Positions 1-7,866 of a stretch of 26,479 nucleotides of DNA are shown piece after piece; the stretch's first letter is position 1, and the number at the start of each line of letters is the position of its first letter. The notes beneath the pieces are model-generated. The model searched no databases. It had not been told where the DNA came from and saw nothing but the letters and a program-made list of their open reading frames with translations. This DNA comes from Faecalitalea sp. UBA4312 (lineage in GTDB: Bacteria > Bacillota_I > Bacilli_A > Erysipelotrichales > Erysipelotrichaceae). The DNA lies in NCBI GenBank assembly GCA_002394635.1, contig DGUK01000070.1:1-26479 (forward strand), written 5' to 3'. A program made the translations under genes and the position numbers.

Positions 1-36
1 CTGGAAAAAAGCGTGAAGGAGGTGGTCTGGGCATGA
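1..36 (+). CDS. 3' end of an upstream gene, probably the partner ABC half-exporter
   Basis: The first 36 bases read as an open frame ending LEKSVKEVVWA and then TGA at 34-36. This stop overlaps the ATG of the next gene as ATGA (33-36). A four-base overlap with a full ABC half-transporter is the usual arrangement of heterodimeric ABC exporters, so the missing gene is probably the other half-transporter. Only the last 11 codons are visible, so the family is inferred from context. The ribosome-binding site of the next gene lies inside these codons. Confidence 0.5.
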   Translation: MEKSVKEVVWA

Positions 37-1880
37 GCGAACAAAAAACACAGGCTCCACGCCATCATGGACCGGGAGGGCGTATGGCTCCCGGCGAAAA
101 ACCAAAGAATTTTAAAAAGGCGATGAAGAATCTGCTGCAGTACATTGGCAGTTATAAGTATCTGATTGTATTTGTGATGATCCTGGCGGTATTGTCAACT
201 GCCTTCTCGGTAGCGGGTCCTAAGATCATGGCAAGGGCAACCAATGCGTTGTTTGATGGTCTGATGCGTAAGATTGCCGGTACTGGCGGTATTGACTTTA
301 TGTATATACGCAATGTCTTACTGATTACATTGGGTTTGTATATATTCAGCGCCCTAGCGAATTTCTTTCAGGGATGGATCATGACTTCCATCACACAGAA
401 GATCTGCTTCCGTATTCGTAAGGATATTTCCGAAAAGATCAATCGGATCCCGATGAAATATTTTGAAAGTCGTACCTATGGAGAGGTTCTTTCCCGCATT
501 ACCAACGATGTGGATACATTGGGGATGGGATTGAATCAAAGCATCACACAGATCATTACCTCCTTTGCCACTTTGATCGGAATTCTGATCATGATGGTAT
601 CGATTTCTCCGTTGATGACACTGATTGCTCTGGTCATCCTGCCGATATCGATCTTGTTTGTATCGTTGGTTGTCAAGTTTTCCCAAAAGCACTTCCGTCG
701 CCAACAGGAATATTTGGGACATATCAACGGACAGGTGGAAGAAACCTACAGTGGTCATTTGGTCGTACAGGCTTTTAATAAGGAAGAGGATGTTGTAAAA
801 ACATTTAATGAGACCAATGAAATCTTGTATCAGTCTGCATGGAAATCACAGTTTTTATCCGGATTGATGCAGCCGGTCATGGTCTTTGTCGGAAATATGG
901 GGTATGTAGGGGTCGCCATCAGCGGTGGATTGTTGGCAATCCATGGTGTGATCGGTATTGGGGATATTCAAGCTTTTATTCAATATGTTCGCCAGTTTAC
1001 CCAGCCGATCCAACAGATGGCACAGATCATTAATATGGTTCAATCCATGGCAGCTGCCAGTGAGCGTGTGTTTGAATTCCTGGATGAAAAAGAAGAAGCG
1101 CAGGAAGTGGAAAATGCAATCGTATTGGAACATGTGGAAGGCGAAGTGGCATTTGAACATGTTCGATTCGGTTATGATCCGAATGTGGTTGTGATCAAGG
1201 ATTTCAGCGCCGTTGCCAAACCGGGACAAAAGGTGGCCATCGTCGGGCCGACCGGAGCTGGTAAGACCACCATGGTCAAACTGCTTATGCGCTTCTATGA
1301 TGTTAATGAAGGGCGGATCCTTCTGGATGGCTGTGATGTAAATAAGATGAACCGTAAGGACGTACGAAAACATTTCGGAATGGTTTTACAAGATACATGG
1401 TTATTTAAAGGCACCATTATGGAAAATATCCGTTATGGCCGTCTGGACGCAACCGATGAGGAAGTGTATGAGGCAGCCAAAGCGGCTCATGCCGATCATT
1501 TCATCGAAACGCTGCCGGGCGGATATAAAATGGAATTAAATGAAGATGCGACCAATATTTCCCAGGGACAGAAGCAGCTGTTGACGATAGCCCGGGCTAT
1601 ATTGGCTGATGCGAATGTCCTGATCCTGGATGAAGCTACATCTTCCGTGGATACGCGCACGGAAGAGTTGATCCAAAAAGCTATGGATGCTTTGATGAAA
1701 GGAAGAACCAGCTTTATTATCGCACATCGTCTGTCTACGATCCGGAATGCGGATCTGATTCTGGTGATGAATCATGGGGATATAGTAGAGCAGGGAAAGC
1801 ACGAAGAGCTGTTAGAGAAAAATGGTTTCTATGCGCAGTTATATAACTCTCAGTTTGATGAAGGACTAATATTAGAATAA
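33..1880 (+). CDS. ABC transporter half-exporter (fused membrane and ATPase domains)
   Basis: This 615-aa protein is a type IV (MDR/lipid-A exporter-like) half-transporter in the cytoplasmic membrane. A basic, His/Pro-rich cytoplasmic tail (about 1-35) precedes a six-helix membrane domain (about 42-325) and a nucleotide-binding domain (about 370-600). Visible motifs are Walker A GPTGAGKT (405-412), Q-loop Gln453, signature ISQGQ (509-513), Walker B ending LDE with catalytic-type Glu534, and switch His565. All ATPase residues are present, so this half should hydrolyse ATP. Start: ATG at 33 follows AAGGAGGTGG and overlaps the previous stop by four bases, suggesting translational coupling to a partner half-exporter. 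The substrate cannot be read from sequence; multidrug, peptide or lipid are all possible. A terminator follows directly. Confidence 0.93.
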   Translation: MSEQKTQAPRHHGPGGRMAPGEKPKNFKKAMKNLLQYIGSYKYLIVFVMILAVLSTAFSVAGPKIMARATNALFDGLMRKIAGTGGIDFMYIRNVLLITLGLYIFSALANFFQGWIMTSITQKICFRIRKDISEKINRIPMKYFESRTYGEVLSRITNDVDTLGMGLNQSITQIITSFATLIGILIMMVSISPLMTLIALVILPISILFVSLVVKFSQKHFRRQQEYLGHINGQVEETYSGHLVVQAFNKEEDVVKTFNETNEILYQSAWKSQFLSGLMQPVMVFVGNMGYVGVAISGGLLAIHGVIGIGDIQAFIQYVRQFTQPIQQMAQIINMVQSMAAASERVFEFLDEKEEAQEVENAIVLEHVEGEVAFEHVRFGYDPNVVVIKDFSAVAKPGQKVAIVGPTGAGKTTMVKLLMRFYDVNEGRILLDGCDVNKMNRKDVRKHFGMVLQDTWLFKGTIMENIRYGRLDATDEEVYEAAKAAHADHFIETLPGGYKMELNEDATNISQGQKQLLTIARAILADANVLILDEATSSVDTRTEELIQKAMDALMKGRTSFIIAHRLSTIRNADLILVMNHGDIVEQGKHEELLEKNGFYAQLYNSQFDEGLILE

Positions 1881-1907
1881 AGGAATCGAAAACCGATTCC
1901 TTTTTTT
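1881..1907 (+). terminator. Intrinsic terminator after the ABC exporter
   Basis: An 8-bp perfect stem, AGGAATCG (1881-1888) with CGATTCCT (1894-1901), has a 5-nt loop and runs into seven T residues. It begins right after the stop codon. Confidence 0.9.
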
Positions 1908-1993
1908 GAATTAAGGAAACGTTAAGGTTTAGCTATTCGAAGCTTAAGAAACATGGAATATAGTGTGCATGTAACATAAAGGAGGGCTTGATG

Positions 1994-2815
1994 ATGTGGT
2001 CAAGACAGGAAATAAAAGAAAAAGGAAAAAGCGCATTTAAGAATAATTTTTGGAAGACAGTTCTGGTTAGTTTATTGCTGGTGATCATAGGCGGCGGCGG
2101 TGTCTTTGGAGGAAGTTCCGGAGTCCGTACAGTCTACAATATCCATGATACAAGTTCGGGCATTGTAGAAGAATCGTCGGAATCCTATGATTTTGATGAC
2201 AATATGCAGGATGTAGAAGACTTTGAGGTATCGGAGAATGTTCAGGAGTCTGAAGGTGACACCTTTGAAATTTCGGGTACGATGGGCCTGTTTCTGATTC
2301 TGGCAGTATTAGCTGTTTTCGCTGTTGTAATATGGGCTATTCAAGCCTTTATCCTCGGACCTCTTGAAATCGGATTCCGTCGTTTCTTCATAAGAAACCT
2401 AAACGAGCAGGCTCGCGTCCATGAAATTGGTTATGGCTTCGATCATAACTATATTGAAAATGTGAAGACGATGTTCTTTAAGGAGCTGTATACCATGTTA
2501 TGGTCATTCCTGCTGGTAATTCCGGGCATTGTTAAAGCGTACGAATACCGTATGATTCCTTATTTACTGGCTGACGATGAAACGATGACAAGACAAGAAG
2601 CTTTTAAAAAGAGCAAGGAAATGATGATGGGGCAGAAATGGAACGCCTTTGTACTGGATCTGTCCTTTATCGGATGGGATATCTTAAGTTTATTCACACT
2701 TGGTATTTTGGGGGTATTCCATGTGAACCCGTATCGTAATATGTCACAGGCAGCACTGTATCACAAGCTTCGTTATGGAACCGTCACACAAGAAAGTACA
2801 GAGGAATTCGCATAG
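1994..2815 (+). CDS. DUF975 family integral membrane protein
   Basis: A membrane protein of about 273 aa resembling the DUF975 family, whose function is unknown. It opens with the typical MWSRQEIKEKGKSAFK segment and a first helix (about 21-36), followed by a Glu/Ser/Asp-rich acidic loop (about 50-90) that is unusually long for the family. Further helices follow at about 92-120, 165-180 and 220-240. The ending, with a short loop containing NPYRNMSQAALYHKLR, is characteristic of the family. Start: a TTG (1988) and two ATGs (1991, 1994) lie in a row; AAAGGAGG at 1978-1985 gives the best spacing (8 nt) to the ATG at 1994, and family members usually begin Met-Trp. It sits alone between two terminators, so it is probably monocistronic. 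A weak TATAGT (1959-1964) may be its -10 box. Confidence 0.8.
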   Translation: MWSRQEIKEKGKSAFKNNFWKTVLVSLLLVIIGGGGVFGGSSGVRTVYNIHDTSSGIVEESSESYDFDDNMQDVEDFEVSENVQESEGDTFEISGTMGLFLILAVLAVFAVVIWAIQAFILGPLEIGFRRFFIRNLNEQARVHEIGYGFDHNYIENVKTMFFKELYTMLWSFLLVIPGIVKAYEYRMIPYLLADDETMTRQEAFKKSKEMMMGQKWNAFVLDLSFIGWDILSLFTLGILGVFHVNPYRNMSQAALYHKLRYGTVTQESTEEFA

Positions 2816-2822
2816 ATCAAGA

Positions 2823-2861
2823 AAAGAGCAGTACGTATTAAAGATACGTTTACTGCTCTTT
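2823..2861. terminator. Bidirectional intrinsic terminator between convergent genes
   Basis: An 11-bp perfect stem, AAAGAGCAGTA (2823-2833) with TACTGCTCTTT (2851-2861), has a second internal pairing CGTAT/ATACG. A T-run follows on the plus strand, and an A-rich tract on the left serves the minus strand. It separates the DUF975 gene from the convergent 565-aa gene. Confidence 0.9.
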
Positions 2862-2867
2862 TTTTGT

Positions 2868-4565
2868 TCATTTATCAATTTGTTTGATGAGGTTGACATC
2901 ATCAGCTTCCACATATTGGATCTTGATGGTGTCCCCCGCCTGCAGGAAGGCGACAACGTCTTCATTCTTGGATGTGATCGTCACTTTGTATTTCTTATGG
3001 TCGCTGTCGATGATAAAGCACTTGGATTTATTATCGACCTGCAGGATCTGTACACTGTCGATCTTAATTTCTTTGCTCACCCATTCGGTTGAATCTTCAT
3101 CTTCCTCGACATCGGCACCGATGAATTTCTTCTTCAATGTTTCGAAGCCTTCATCGCTTTCAATCGTGGCCACCTTCTGGTAATTGGTGGCATCGACCAT
3201 CGCGTACATCTTGATCAGACCATTGTCATCCTTTAATGCCATCATGTAAACCGGTTTTCCCTTCACATTGACGAGTAACGGGAAGGTGGCCTGATAACCG
3301 AAGTTTTTCACCTCTCCTTCCGCGGAGCGCATGGCACTGGATTCGTTTGCACCGGCCGAAGCGATTTTCATGGCATCGTGCGTACGCAGATTAACCAGGA
3401 CAAAACCGAGATTGCTGGAGTCAGCATTGGCCGAAGTGATACCGGAATAGATATAGATATCGCCATTTTGCTCCAGGTAGTTGTAGCCGTCACTGGTAAT
3501 GGTCACATTCTTCTGTCCAAAAAGAGAATTGATAAAACCATTCTGCAGAGATCCGTGATTGTCGATTTCTTCAATAACCAGGCTTTCCGGATAAATGCGG
3601 TCTACCCAGGCAGGCGCCTTGTCCACATCGTACTTCGTGGAGTCACCGGTGATCGGGTCAAAGAGGATCACTCCATTGACCTGCCGGCGGGCTCGATAGC
3701 CGGAATAAGTATAGGTAGTGCATACATACCATGGATGGCCTTCATCATCGATTTCAAACGATGGATTGCCGAAGATAACAGTTGGATACTGCATTTGCAG
3801 CTTCCGATACAAATTGTTATTGAAGTAGCCGGAAGGAACGTATTTCATACCATCCAGTCCCAGATCTTTCAGCTTGACCAGCTCGGCTTCTCCAGTTACG
3901 GAATTGACCAGAATGTAGGCTGGAATGCCTTCATTGCGGTTGCCTAAATATTTGATGAAGCTGGCATATTCTAACGGTGTTACACGATATACGCTGTTAC
4001 GATAGGAAATCTGTGTGTATTCTTCACTGACCTCAAACTGCGAGACCAGTTCCGGCATTTTACCCATGACACGGTCACCAAGGACGATCGTCGATTCTCT
4101 GTCGATGATCGGTGTTTTGGTAAAGTCCACTTCGTTGATCTCTGAAAACTCCACATTTTCAACGGATATACGGCTGGCATAGGATTTCGCATGGAAGACC
4201 GGCCCGGCAATAAAGTTTGAAAATACCACCCACAGGCAGCCAAGCACGACCATCCAGTTGCCCAGCATATAGGTGATCCGGGAAAGGCCCGGCGATGTGA
4301 ATTTTTTGGCGAACAGACGTTCAACGGAAGAAGCTTCGCCTGCTAATGTATTGGTCTTTAAGGATATAAGACGTAACAAAATAAATAAAGATATTGTCCA
4401 AAAAAACAGTCCGGTGGAATGGATGTTCAATGCAGGGATCGTCTTATACCAGAGAATGGCTACGATCAGGATCCAAAGGGCAAGACATTGGATAAAAGTC
4501 TTGTTGCTCATGGGAGCATAAGGCTTTGGAGCTTGTCGAAAGCGTTCTTTTATATTGATTTTCAT
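2868..4565 (-). CDS. Large membrane-anchored protein of unknown function
   Basis: I do not recognise this 565-aa protein. It has a basic cytoplasmic N-terminus, three predicted membrane helices (about 24-42, 51-68 and 102-121) and a soluble region of about 440 residues, probably extracytoplasmic. The first part of the soluble region contains a YRV-type beta-rich segment and repeated aromatic/Gly strands (about 240-420), which suggest a beta-sandwich or propeller-like fold. The last 65 residues look like a separate small beta-barrel domain (pattern IKIDSVQIL...YKVTITS...GDTIKIQYVE). No catalytic motif is evident. ATG at 4565 is preceded on the minus strand by GAAAGGA with good spacing. It is second in an operon, 12 bases after the Tim44-like gene, so the two probably act together at the membrane. 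Confidence 0.75.
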   Translation of the reverse strand: MKINIKERFRQAPKPYAPMSNKTFIQCLALWILIVAILWYKTIPALNIHSTGLFFWTISLFILLRLISLKTNTLAGEASSVERLFAKKFTSPGLSRITYMLGNWMVVLGCLWVVFSNFIAGPVFHAKSYASRISVENVEFSEINEVDFTKTPIIDRESTIVLGDRVMGKMPELVSQFEVSEEYTQISYRNSVYRVTPLEYASFIKYLGNRNEGIPAYILVNSVTGEAELVKLKDLGLDGMKYVPSGYFNNNLYRKLQMQYPTVIFGNPSFEIDDEGHPWYVCTTYTYSGYRARRQVNGVILFDPITGDSTKYDVDKAPAWVDRIYPESLVIEEIDNHGSLQNGFINSLFGQKNVTITSDGYNYLEQNGDIYIYSGITSANADSSNLGFVLVNLRTHDAMKIASAGANESSAMRSAEGEVKNFGYQATFPLLVNVKGKPVYMMALKDDNGLIKMYAMVDATNYQKVATIESDEGFETLKKKFIGADVEEDEDSTEWVSKEIKIDSVQILQVDNKSKCFIIDSDHKKYKVTITSKNEDVVAFLQAGDTIKIQYVEADDVNLIKQIDK

Positions 4566-4577
4566 AATAAATCCTTT

Positions 4578-5162
4578 CTATAACATATATTGATCCGGCG
4601 TCCGGATCTCATCGAGATAAATATCATAGCCTTTGCGAATGAATTTCCAGTATTCAGTTATCGAATGGTCCTGATCCTGGATCATTTCCTGGTTTTCATT
4701 GAGGATCCGATTGGACATACTGGCTTCAAGATAGACCCAAAAATAATCGTCAGCATTGTTTTCTTTGTCAACGGATTCTACGATCTTCTGGTCCAGCAGC
4801 TGGATGTTGGCATGTACGTGGTTTTCATGACGATATTGCTGCCAGTTGATCTTGATTGAGAAGGCATCCAGCATACGAGGACTTAAGCATGTCTTCAAGG
4901 TATCTATGTCCTGGTCAGACCAGGCATTATGGATCTGATAGAACTTTTCTTCGATCTTTTGATCCAAAACAGTCTCGTCCCAGAATTTTTCGGCATCATG
5001 ATAAGATAAGATCTTTTGTTTGGCCCTTTGATGGGCTTTGTGGACCTTGTGCTTACGCATGTACCCTTGCCATAGAAGCAGCAGTCCCATACAGAGGAAG
5101 GGAATCAAAGCAGTCCATGGCACTTCGTTAGCGGATGCTTGTGCTGTAATCATATGTATCAT
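4578..5162 (-). CDS. Tim44-like domain membrane protein
   Basis: A 194-aa protein with one membrane helix (about 17-34), a basic His/Lys-rich linker (36-50) and a soluble C-terminal domain (about 65-190) resembling the Tim44-like family (Tim44/Mba1/MRPL45 fold). Supporting features are the early IHNAWSDQDIDTLK helix, the following LSPRMLDAF, the central beta strands and the closing EYWKFIRKGYDIYLDEI segment. In this family the domain binds membranes or partner proteins and is not an enzyme. It is first in an operon with the 565-aa membrane protein. Two ATGs are possible (5162 and 5153), and neither has a Shine-Dalgarno. The first lies seven bases after a TTTAAT -10 box, so the message may be leaderless. 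Confidence 0.75.
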   Translation of the reverse strand: MIHMITAQASANEVPWTALIPFLCMGLLLLWQGYMRKHKVHKAHQRAKQKILSYHDAEKFWDETVLDQKIEEKFYQIHNAWSDQDIDTLKTCLSPRMLDAFSIKINWQQYRHENHVHANIQLLDQKIVESVDKENNADDYFWVYLEASMSNRILNENQEMIQDQDHSITEYWKFIRKGYDIYLDEIRTPDQYML

Positions 5163-5168
5163 AGTTTC

Positions 5169-5197
5169 ATTAAATCATGGTTTTCTTTGATAATCAA
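5169..5197 (-). promoter_or_regulatory. Sigma-A-type promoter of the Tim44-like operon
   Basis: Read on the minus strand, TTGATT (5197-5192), a 17-bp spacer and TTTAAT (5174-5169) form a good vegetative promoter. The predicted start of transcription falls at or next to the A of the ATG at 5162, which leaves no leader. Confidence 0.6.
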
Positions 5198-5247
5198 TCA
5201 TGTCACCTTTTTGGAAATAATCGTAATAGAGAGCGGGAGGAAAGAAC

Positions 5248-5838
5248 ATGATCACATTTCAACATGTAACGACGCAATCACTTCATGCCTTCGGCTTGTC
5301 TGTGGATAAAGGACAGGGAGTATGGATTTCATGTGACAGAAAGACGGCACAGGATCTGATTGGTCTGCTGACAGGAAGAATACATCCGGCGATCGGGAAG
5401 ATGGAGGTCGACGGACAAAGTATTTCTGATAGAAAAAAATATCGTAAACAGATTGGATATTGTTCTCATCAATGGATTGGATGGGATCGCTGGACAGTTG
5501 AGAGGACATTGAATTTTATGCAGAAGATGCGAAAGATCCCTTATGAACCTGCGTTACGTATGGCCGGATTATACAGTCGCAGACATACTCGGATGCGGAT
5601 GTTGTCATATGCGGAGCGCATCAAGGTGATCTTGATTTCACAGCTACGTCCTTGTTCACTTATGGTCGTAGATGAATTGTTTTCGCAAATGAGCCTGCAG
5701 GAAACACAGAGCGTACAAAGACTTCTGGAACAATGGATCCAAACTTTTGATCTGTGTGTGGTCTATCTAGGAAAGACTCCCTTTGAATCCGTTCGAAAGA
5801 TACAAATAGAGAAAGGATATGTCGTTTATGATCAATAG
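5248..5838 (+). CDS. Degenerate FtsE-like ABC ATPase homologue lacking nucleotide-binding motifs
   Basis: This 196-aa protein aligns along its length with FtsE-type ABC ATPases: an N-terminal MITFQHVT strand, LLTGRIHPAIGKMEVDGQSI after the Walker A position, YRKQIGYCSHQ at the Q-loop, and LMVVDE (138-143) as an intact Walker B. The Walker A site reads ISCDRKTAQD (27-36), without the glycines and with Ala34 where the essential lysine belongs in an ungapped alignment. The signature is LSYAERIKV (119-127) instead of LSGGEQQRV, and the switch histidine is replaced around Gly175. ATP hydrolysis, and probably ATP binding, should be lost. Start: ATG after GGGAGGAAAGAAC. FtsE assignment rests on synteny: an FtsX-like gene overlaps its end and a CtpB-type protease and uvrB follow, as around Bacillus ftsEX. 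It is shorter than FtsE (about 220-228 aa). The frame is intact, so it is not a simple pseudogene. Confidence 0.75.
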   Translation: MITFQHVTTQSLHAFGLSVDKGQGVWISCDRKTAQDLIGLLTGRIHPAIGKMEVDGQSISDRKKYRKQIGYCSHQWIGWDRWTVERTLNFMQKMRKIPYEPALRMAGLYSRRHTRMRMLSYAERIKVILISQLRPCSLMVVDELFSQMSLQETQSVQRLLEQWIQTFDLCVVYLGKTPFESVRKIQIEKGYVVYDQ

Positions 5839-6439
5839 AGTTTTTCGCTGTATAGCTACATGTATACTGAGTGTTTGCCTGAGCGGTTTTCTTCTGTACT
5901 GGTATACAGAATGGCAAGCATTGCCACAACGTATGTATTATCATGTATATACAGAAATTCCGTTAAAAAAAAGACCGGTCGGAAGCATAGATATAAAAAA
6001 ACAAAAGGATGGTTCTTATTATATTTATTGTAAGAAACCGATAGCCAAAAGTGCATTGGAGAAAATACAAGGGGTAATTTATGTGGATGACTGGAATATC
6101 CATGAATGTAGATCGCTGCAAAAACGATGGCAGATGGATACAGGATTTCTTATCATTTTATTGGTATTCCTGATGACAATGATTTACAATACATTACAGA
6201 ATATAATCGATAGCTATCGTTCTTTTATCATCCAGCTTTCCCGTAACGGTGCTCCTTTGTGTTACACCTGGCCGATGCTGGTCAACCGGTATGACTGGCT
6301 GTTGCCGGTCGTCTTCTCTTTCTTGATCAGTAGAAAAGTATTTTCTGGCAGGTATGTTTTATGGCTGCATTTGGGAATGACGGTGGGAATCCTTTTTCTT
6401 TTTTTCCTGTTGGTTGATAGGGAGCAAAAGCGATATTAA
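5828..6439 (+). CDS. Shortened FtsX-like membrane protein
   Basis: A protein of 203 aa with the FtsX topology: one N-terminal helix, an outside domain of about 80 residues containing LEKIQGVIYVDDW, a second helix (about 105-122), a cytoplasmic stretch, and two closing helices (about 156-170 and 176-196). The stretch after helix two, with NTLQNIIDSYRSFIIQLSRNGAP then WPMLVN, follows the FtsX pattern NTI...RR.EI.IMKLVGA....WPF. FtsX proteins are usually about 295-350 aa; here both the outside domain and the helix 3-4 loop are reduced. An ATG at 5819 exists, but the AAAGGA at 5812-5817 is only one base away from it, whereas ATG 5828 has a 10-base gap, so I use 5828. It overlaps the FtsE-like gene by 11 bases, as expected for a stoichiometric partner. 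Confidence 0.68.
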   Translation: MINRVFRCIATCILSVCLSGFLLYWYTEWQALPQRMYYHVYTEIPLKKRPVGSIDIKKQKDGSYYIYCKKPIAKSALEKIQGVIYVDDWNIHECRSLQKRWQMDTGFLIILLVFLMTMIYNTLQNIIDSYRSFIIQLSRNGAPLCYTWPMLVNRYDWLLPVVFSFLISRKVFSGRYVLWLHLGMTVGILFLFFLLVDREQKRY

Positions 6440-6454
6440 GTGGGGGAATGACTT

Positions 6455-7858
6455 TTGAAAACATCTTTTCGACGAACACTGGGAGTATTGATTTTATGTG
6501 TTGCCTGTTTTATAGCCGGCTTGTCCATACCAAAACTGCGGCAATCGGTATCTATTACCAATCAGGAGAAATTTAATGCGGTTTATAAGACGTTGACCCA
6601 GGATTGGTATTTTGCCAACCAGGTTGACAATCTGGATGAACGGTTGATGGAACAGTCGATCATCGGGATGACAACGTTGGAAGAGGATGCTCATACCAAT
6701 TACTTTTCGATCGATGAGGCAAAAAAGTTTGCGGATTCATTAAAAGGATCAATAGTAGGGGTTGGCTTCAGCTATTATATCAACACGGATAAAAACGTAG
6801 TTCTGACCGCCGTCTATATTAATTCGCCGGCCGACGATGCGGGCTTAAAGGTAGGGGATGAACTGACCCAGATTGGGAATATGAAGTGTGCGGATCATGA
6901 TATGGAGGATATCATCCAATATATCCAGTCCAGTGAGGGAGAAAAGTTGAATGTTAATTTCCTTCGGGATGAAAAAAAGAAAATGGTGCAGGTCATACCA
7001 TCCGAATTTGACTCAACGGTGGCATTAGAGATTTTTGATGATTATGCCATTGTGGAACTGAACAGCTTTTCAGAACAGAGCGGTGAAGATTTTGCCGAAG
7101 CTGTGAATCGGATCGAACAAGCCGGCGTGACTAAAATGATCCTTGATCTTCGCGATAATACGGGAGGGTATTTACAGGCAGCGGTGGATATCGCCAGTTC
7201 CCTGATTCCAGAAGGCAGCATTGTACTGCAGGAAAAGTTTGCGGATGACAGTATATCAAAATCAAAGACAAATAAAGAGTATCAGCAGGTTAAAATGGAT
7301 CGGATCCTGGTTCTGCAGAACGAAAATACAGCCAGTGCTTCGGAAGCGTTGATTGGCGCTTTGCAGGACAATCTGGGCGATGTAGTTACTCTGATGGGAA
7401 CGACAACGTATGGAAAAGGAACAGAACAGATGCAGATGCCATTTGCGGATGGCACTTCTTTAAAGTATACAGTAGCCCTGTGGTTGACGCCGAAAGGAAA
7501 AAGCATCAATGAAAAGGGATTTAAACCGGATATCGAAGTGGAGGAATCCTTGGTAGAATCCGTTGGCTACTATGATTGGAAAGATGACGATGTCATCAAC
7601 GCGGATACAGTGAATGACAATGCACAAGCATTACAGGTGTATCTGACGTATTTGGGATATACATGTGATCGGCAAGACGCGTATTTTAGTCCAAAGAGCA
7701 GTGAACAATTAAAGGAATATCAGGAAGAACATGATCTGGAGGCTACCGGCAGCTGTGACAAAAAGACATGGGATCAGATCACAAAAGATGTGTTGAATAA
7801 AATGAACGCGGAGCATTTGGACACACAATTAACAAAAGCCATCGATATCTTGAAATAG
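6455..7858 (+). CDS. S41 family C-terminal processing protease (CtpB-like) with peptidoglycan-binding domain
   Basis: A 467-aa membrane-anchored serine protease working outside the cytoplasmic membrane. Order: signal anchor (about 8-26), helical N-terminal part, PDZ domain (about 90-165) that controls substrate access, S41 protease core (about 170-365), and a C-terminal PG_binding_1-like domain (about 385-445). By the Tsp/CtpB pattern, Ser294 in TASASE is the nucleophile, with Lys321 and Gln325 in YGKGTEQ completing the Ser-Lys-Gln site. The start is TTG at 6455: a TGA lies just upstream in frame, and GGGGGA sits seven bases before. It follows the FtsX-like gene by 15 bases and precedes uvrB by 8. 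In Bacillus, CtpB cleaves a sporulation regulator; the substrate here is unknown. Linkage to the FtsEX-like pair suggests a cell-envelope role. Confidence 0.9.
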   Translation: MKTSFRRTLGVLILCVACFIAGLSIPKLRQSVSITNQEKFNAVYKTLTQDWYFANQVDNLDERLMEQSIIGMTTLEEDAHTNYFSIDEAKKFADSLKGSIVGVGFSYYINTDKNVVLTAVYINSPADDAGLKVGDELTQIGNMKCADHDMEDIIQYIQSSEGEKLNVNFLRDEKKKMVQVIPSEFDSTVALEIFDDYAIVELNSFSEQSGEDFAEAVNRIEQAGVTKMILDLRDNTGGYLQAAVDIASSLIPEGSIVLQEKFADDSISKSKTNKEYQQVKMDRILVLQNENTASASEALIGALQDNLGDVVTLMGTTTYGKGTEQMQMPFADGTSLKYTVALWLTPKGKSINEKGFKPDIEVEESLVESVGYYDWKDDDVINADTVNDNAQALQVYLTYLGYTCDRQDAYFSPKSSEQLKEYQEEHDLEATGSCDKKTWDQITKDVLNKMNAEHLDTQLTKAIDILK

Positions 7859-7866
7859 GAGGGCGT

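Noticed and set aside
509..513. ISQGQ instead of LSGGQ in the ABC exporter (residue numbers) as a sign of a dead site
   Set aside because: LSQGQ-type signatures are common in active exporters of this class, and every other ATPase residue is present.
354..758. A 134-codon open frame on the minus strand inside the ABC exporter gene
   Set aside because: It is antisense to an intact, clearly conserved gene, has no ribosome-binding site and shows no family pattern. The same holds for the other long antisense frames in uvrB, the UPF0210 gene and the dehydrogenase.
5819..5827. ATG at 5819 as the FtsX-like start
   Set aside because: The only ribosome-binding site is one base away from it, while the ATG at 5828 has a workable spacing.
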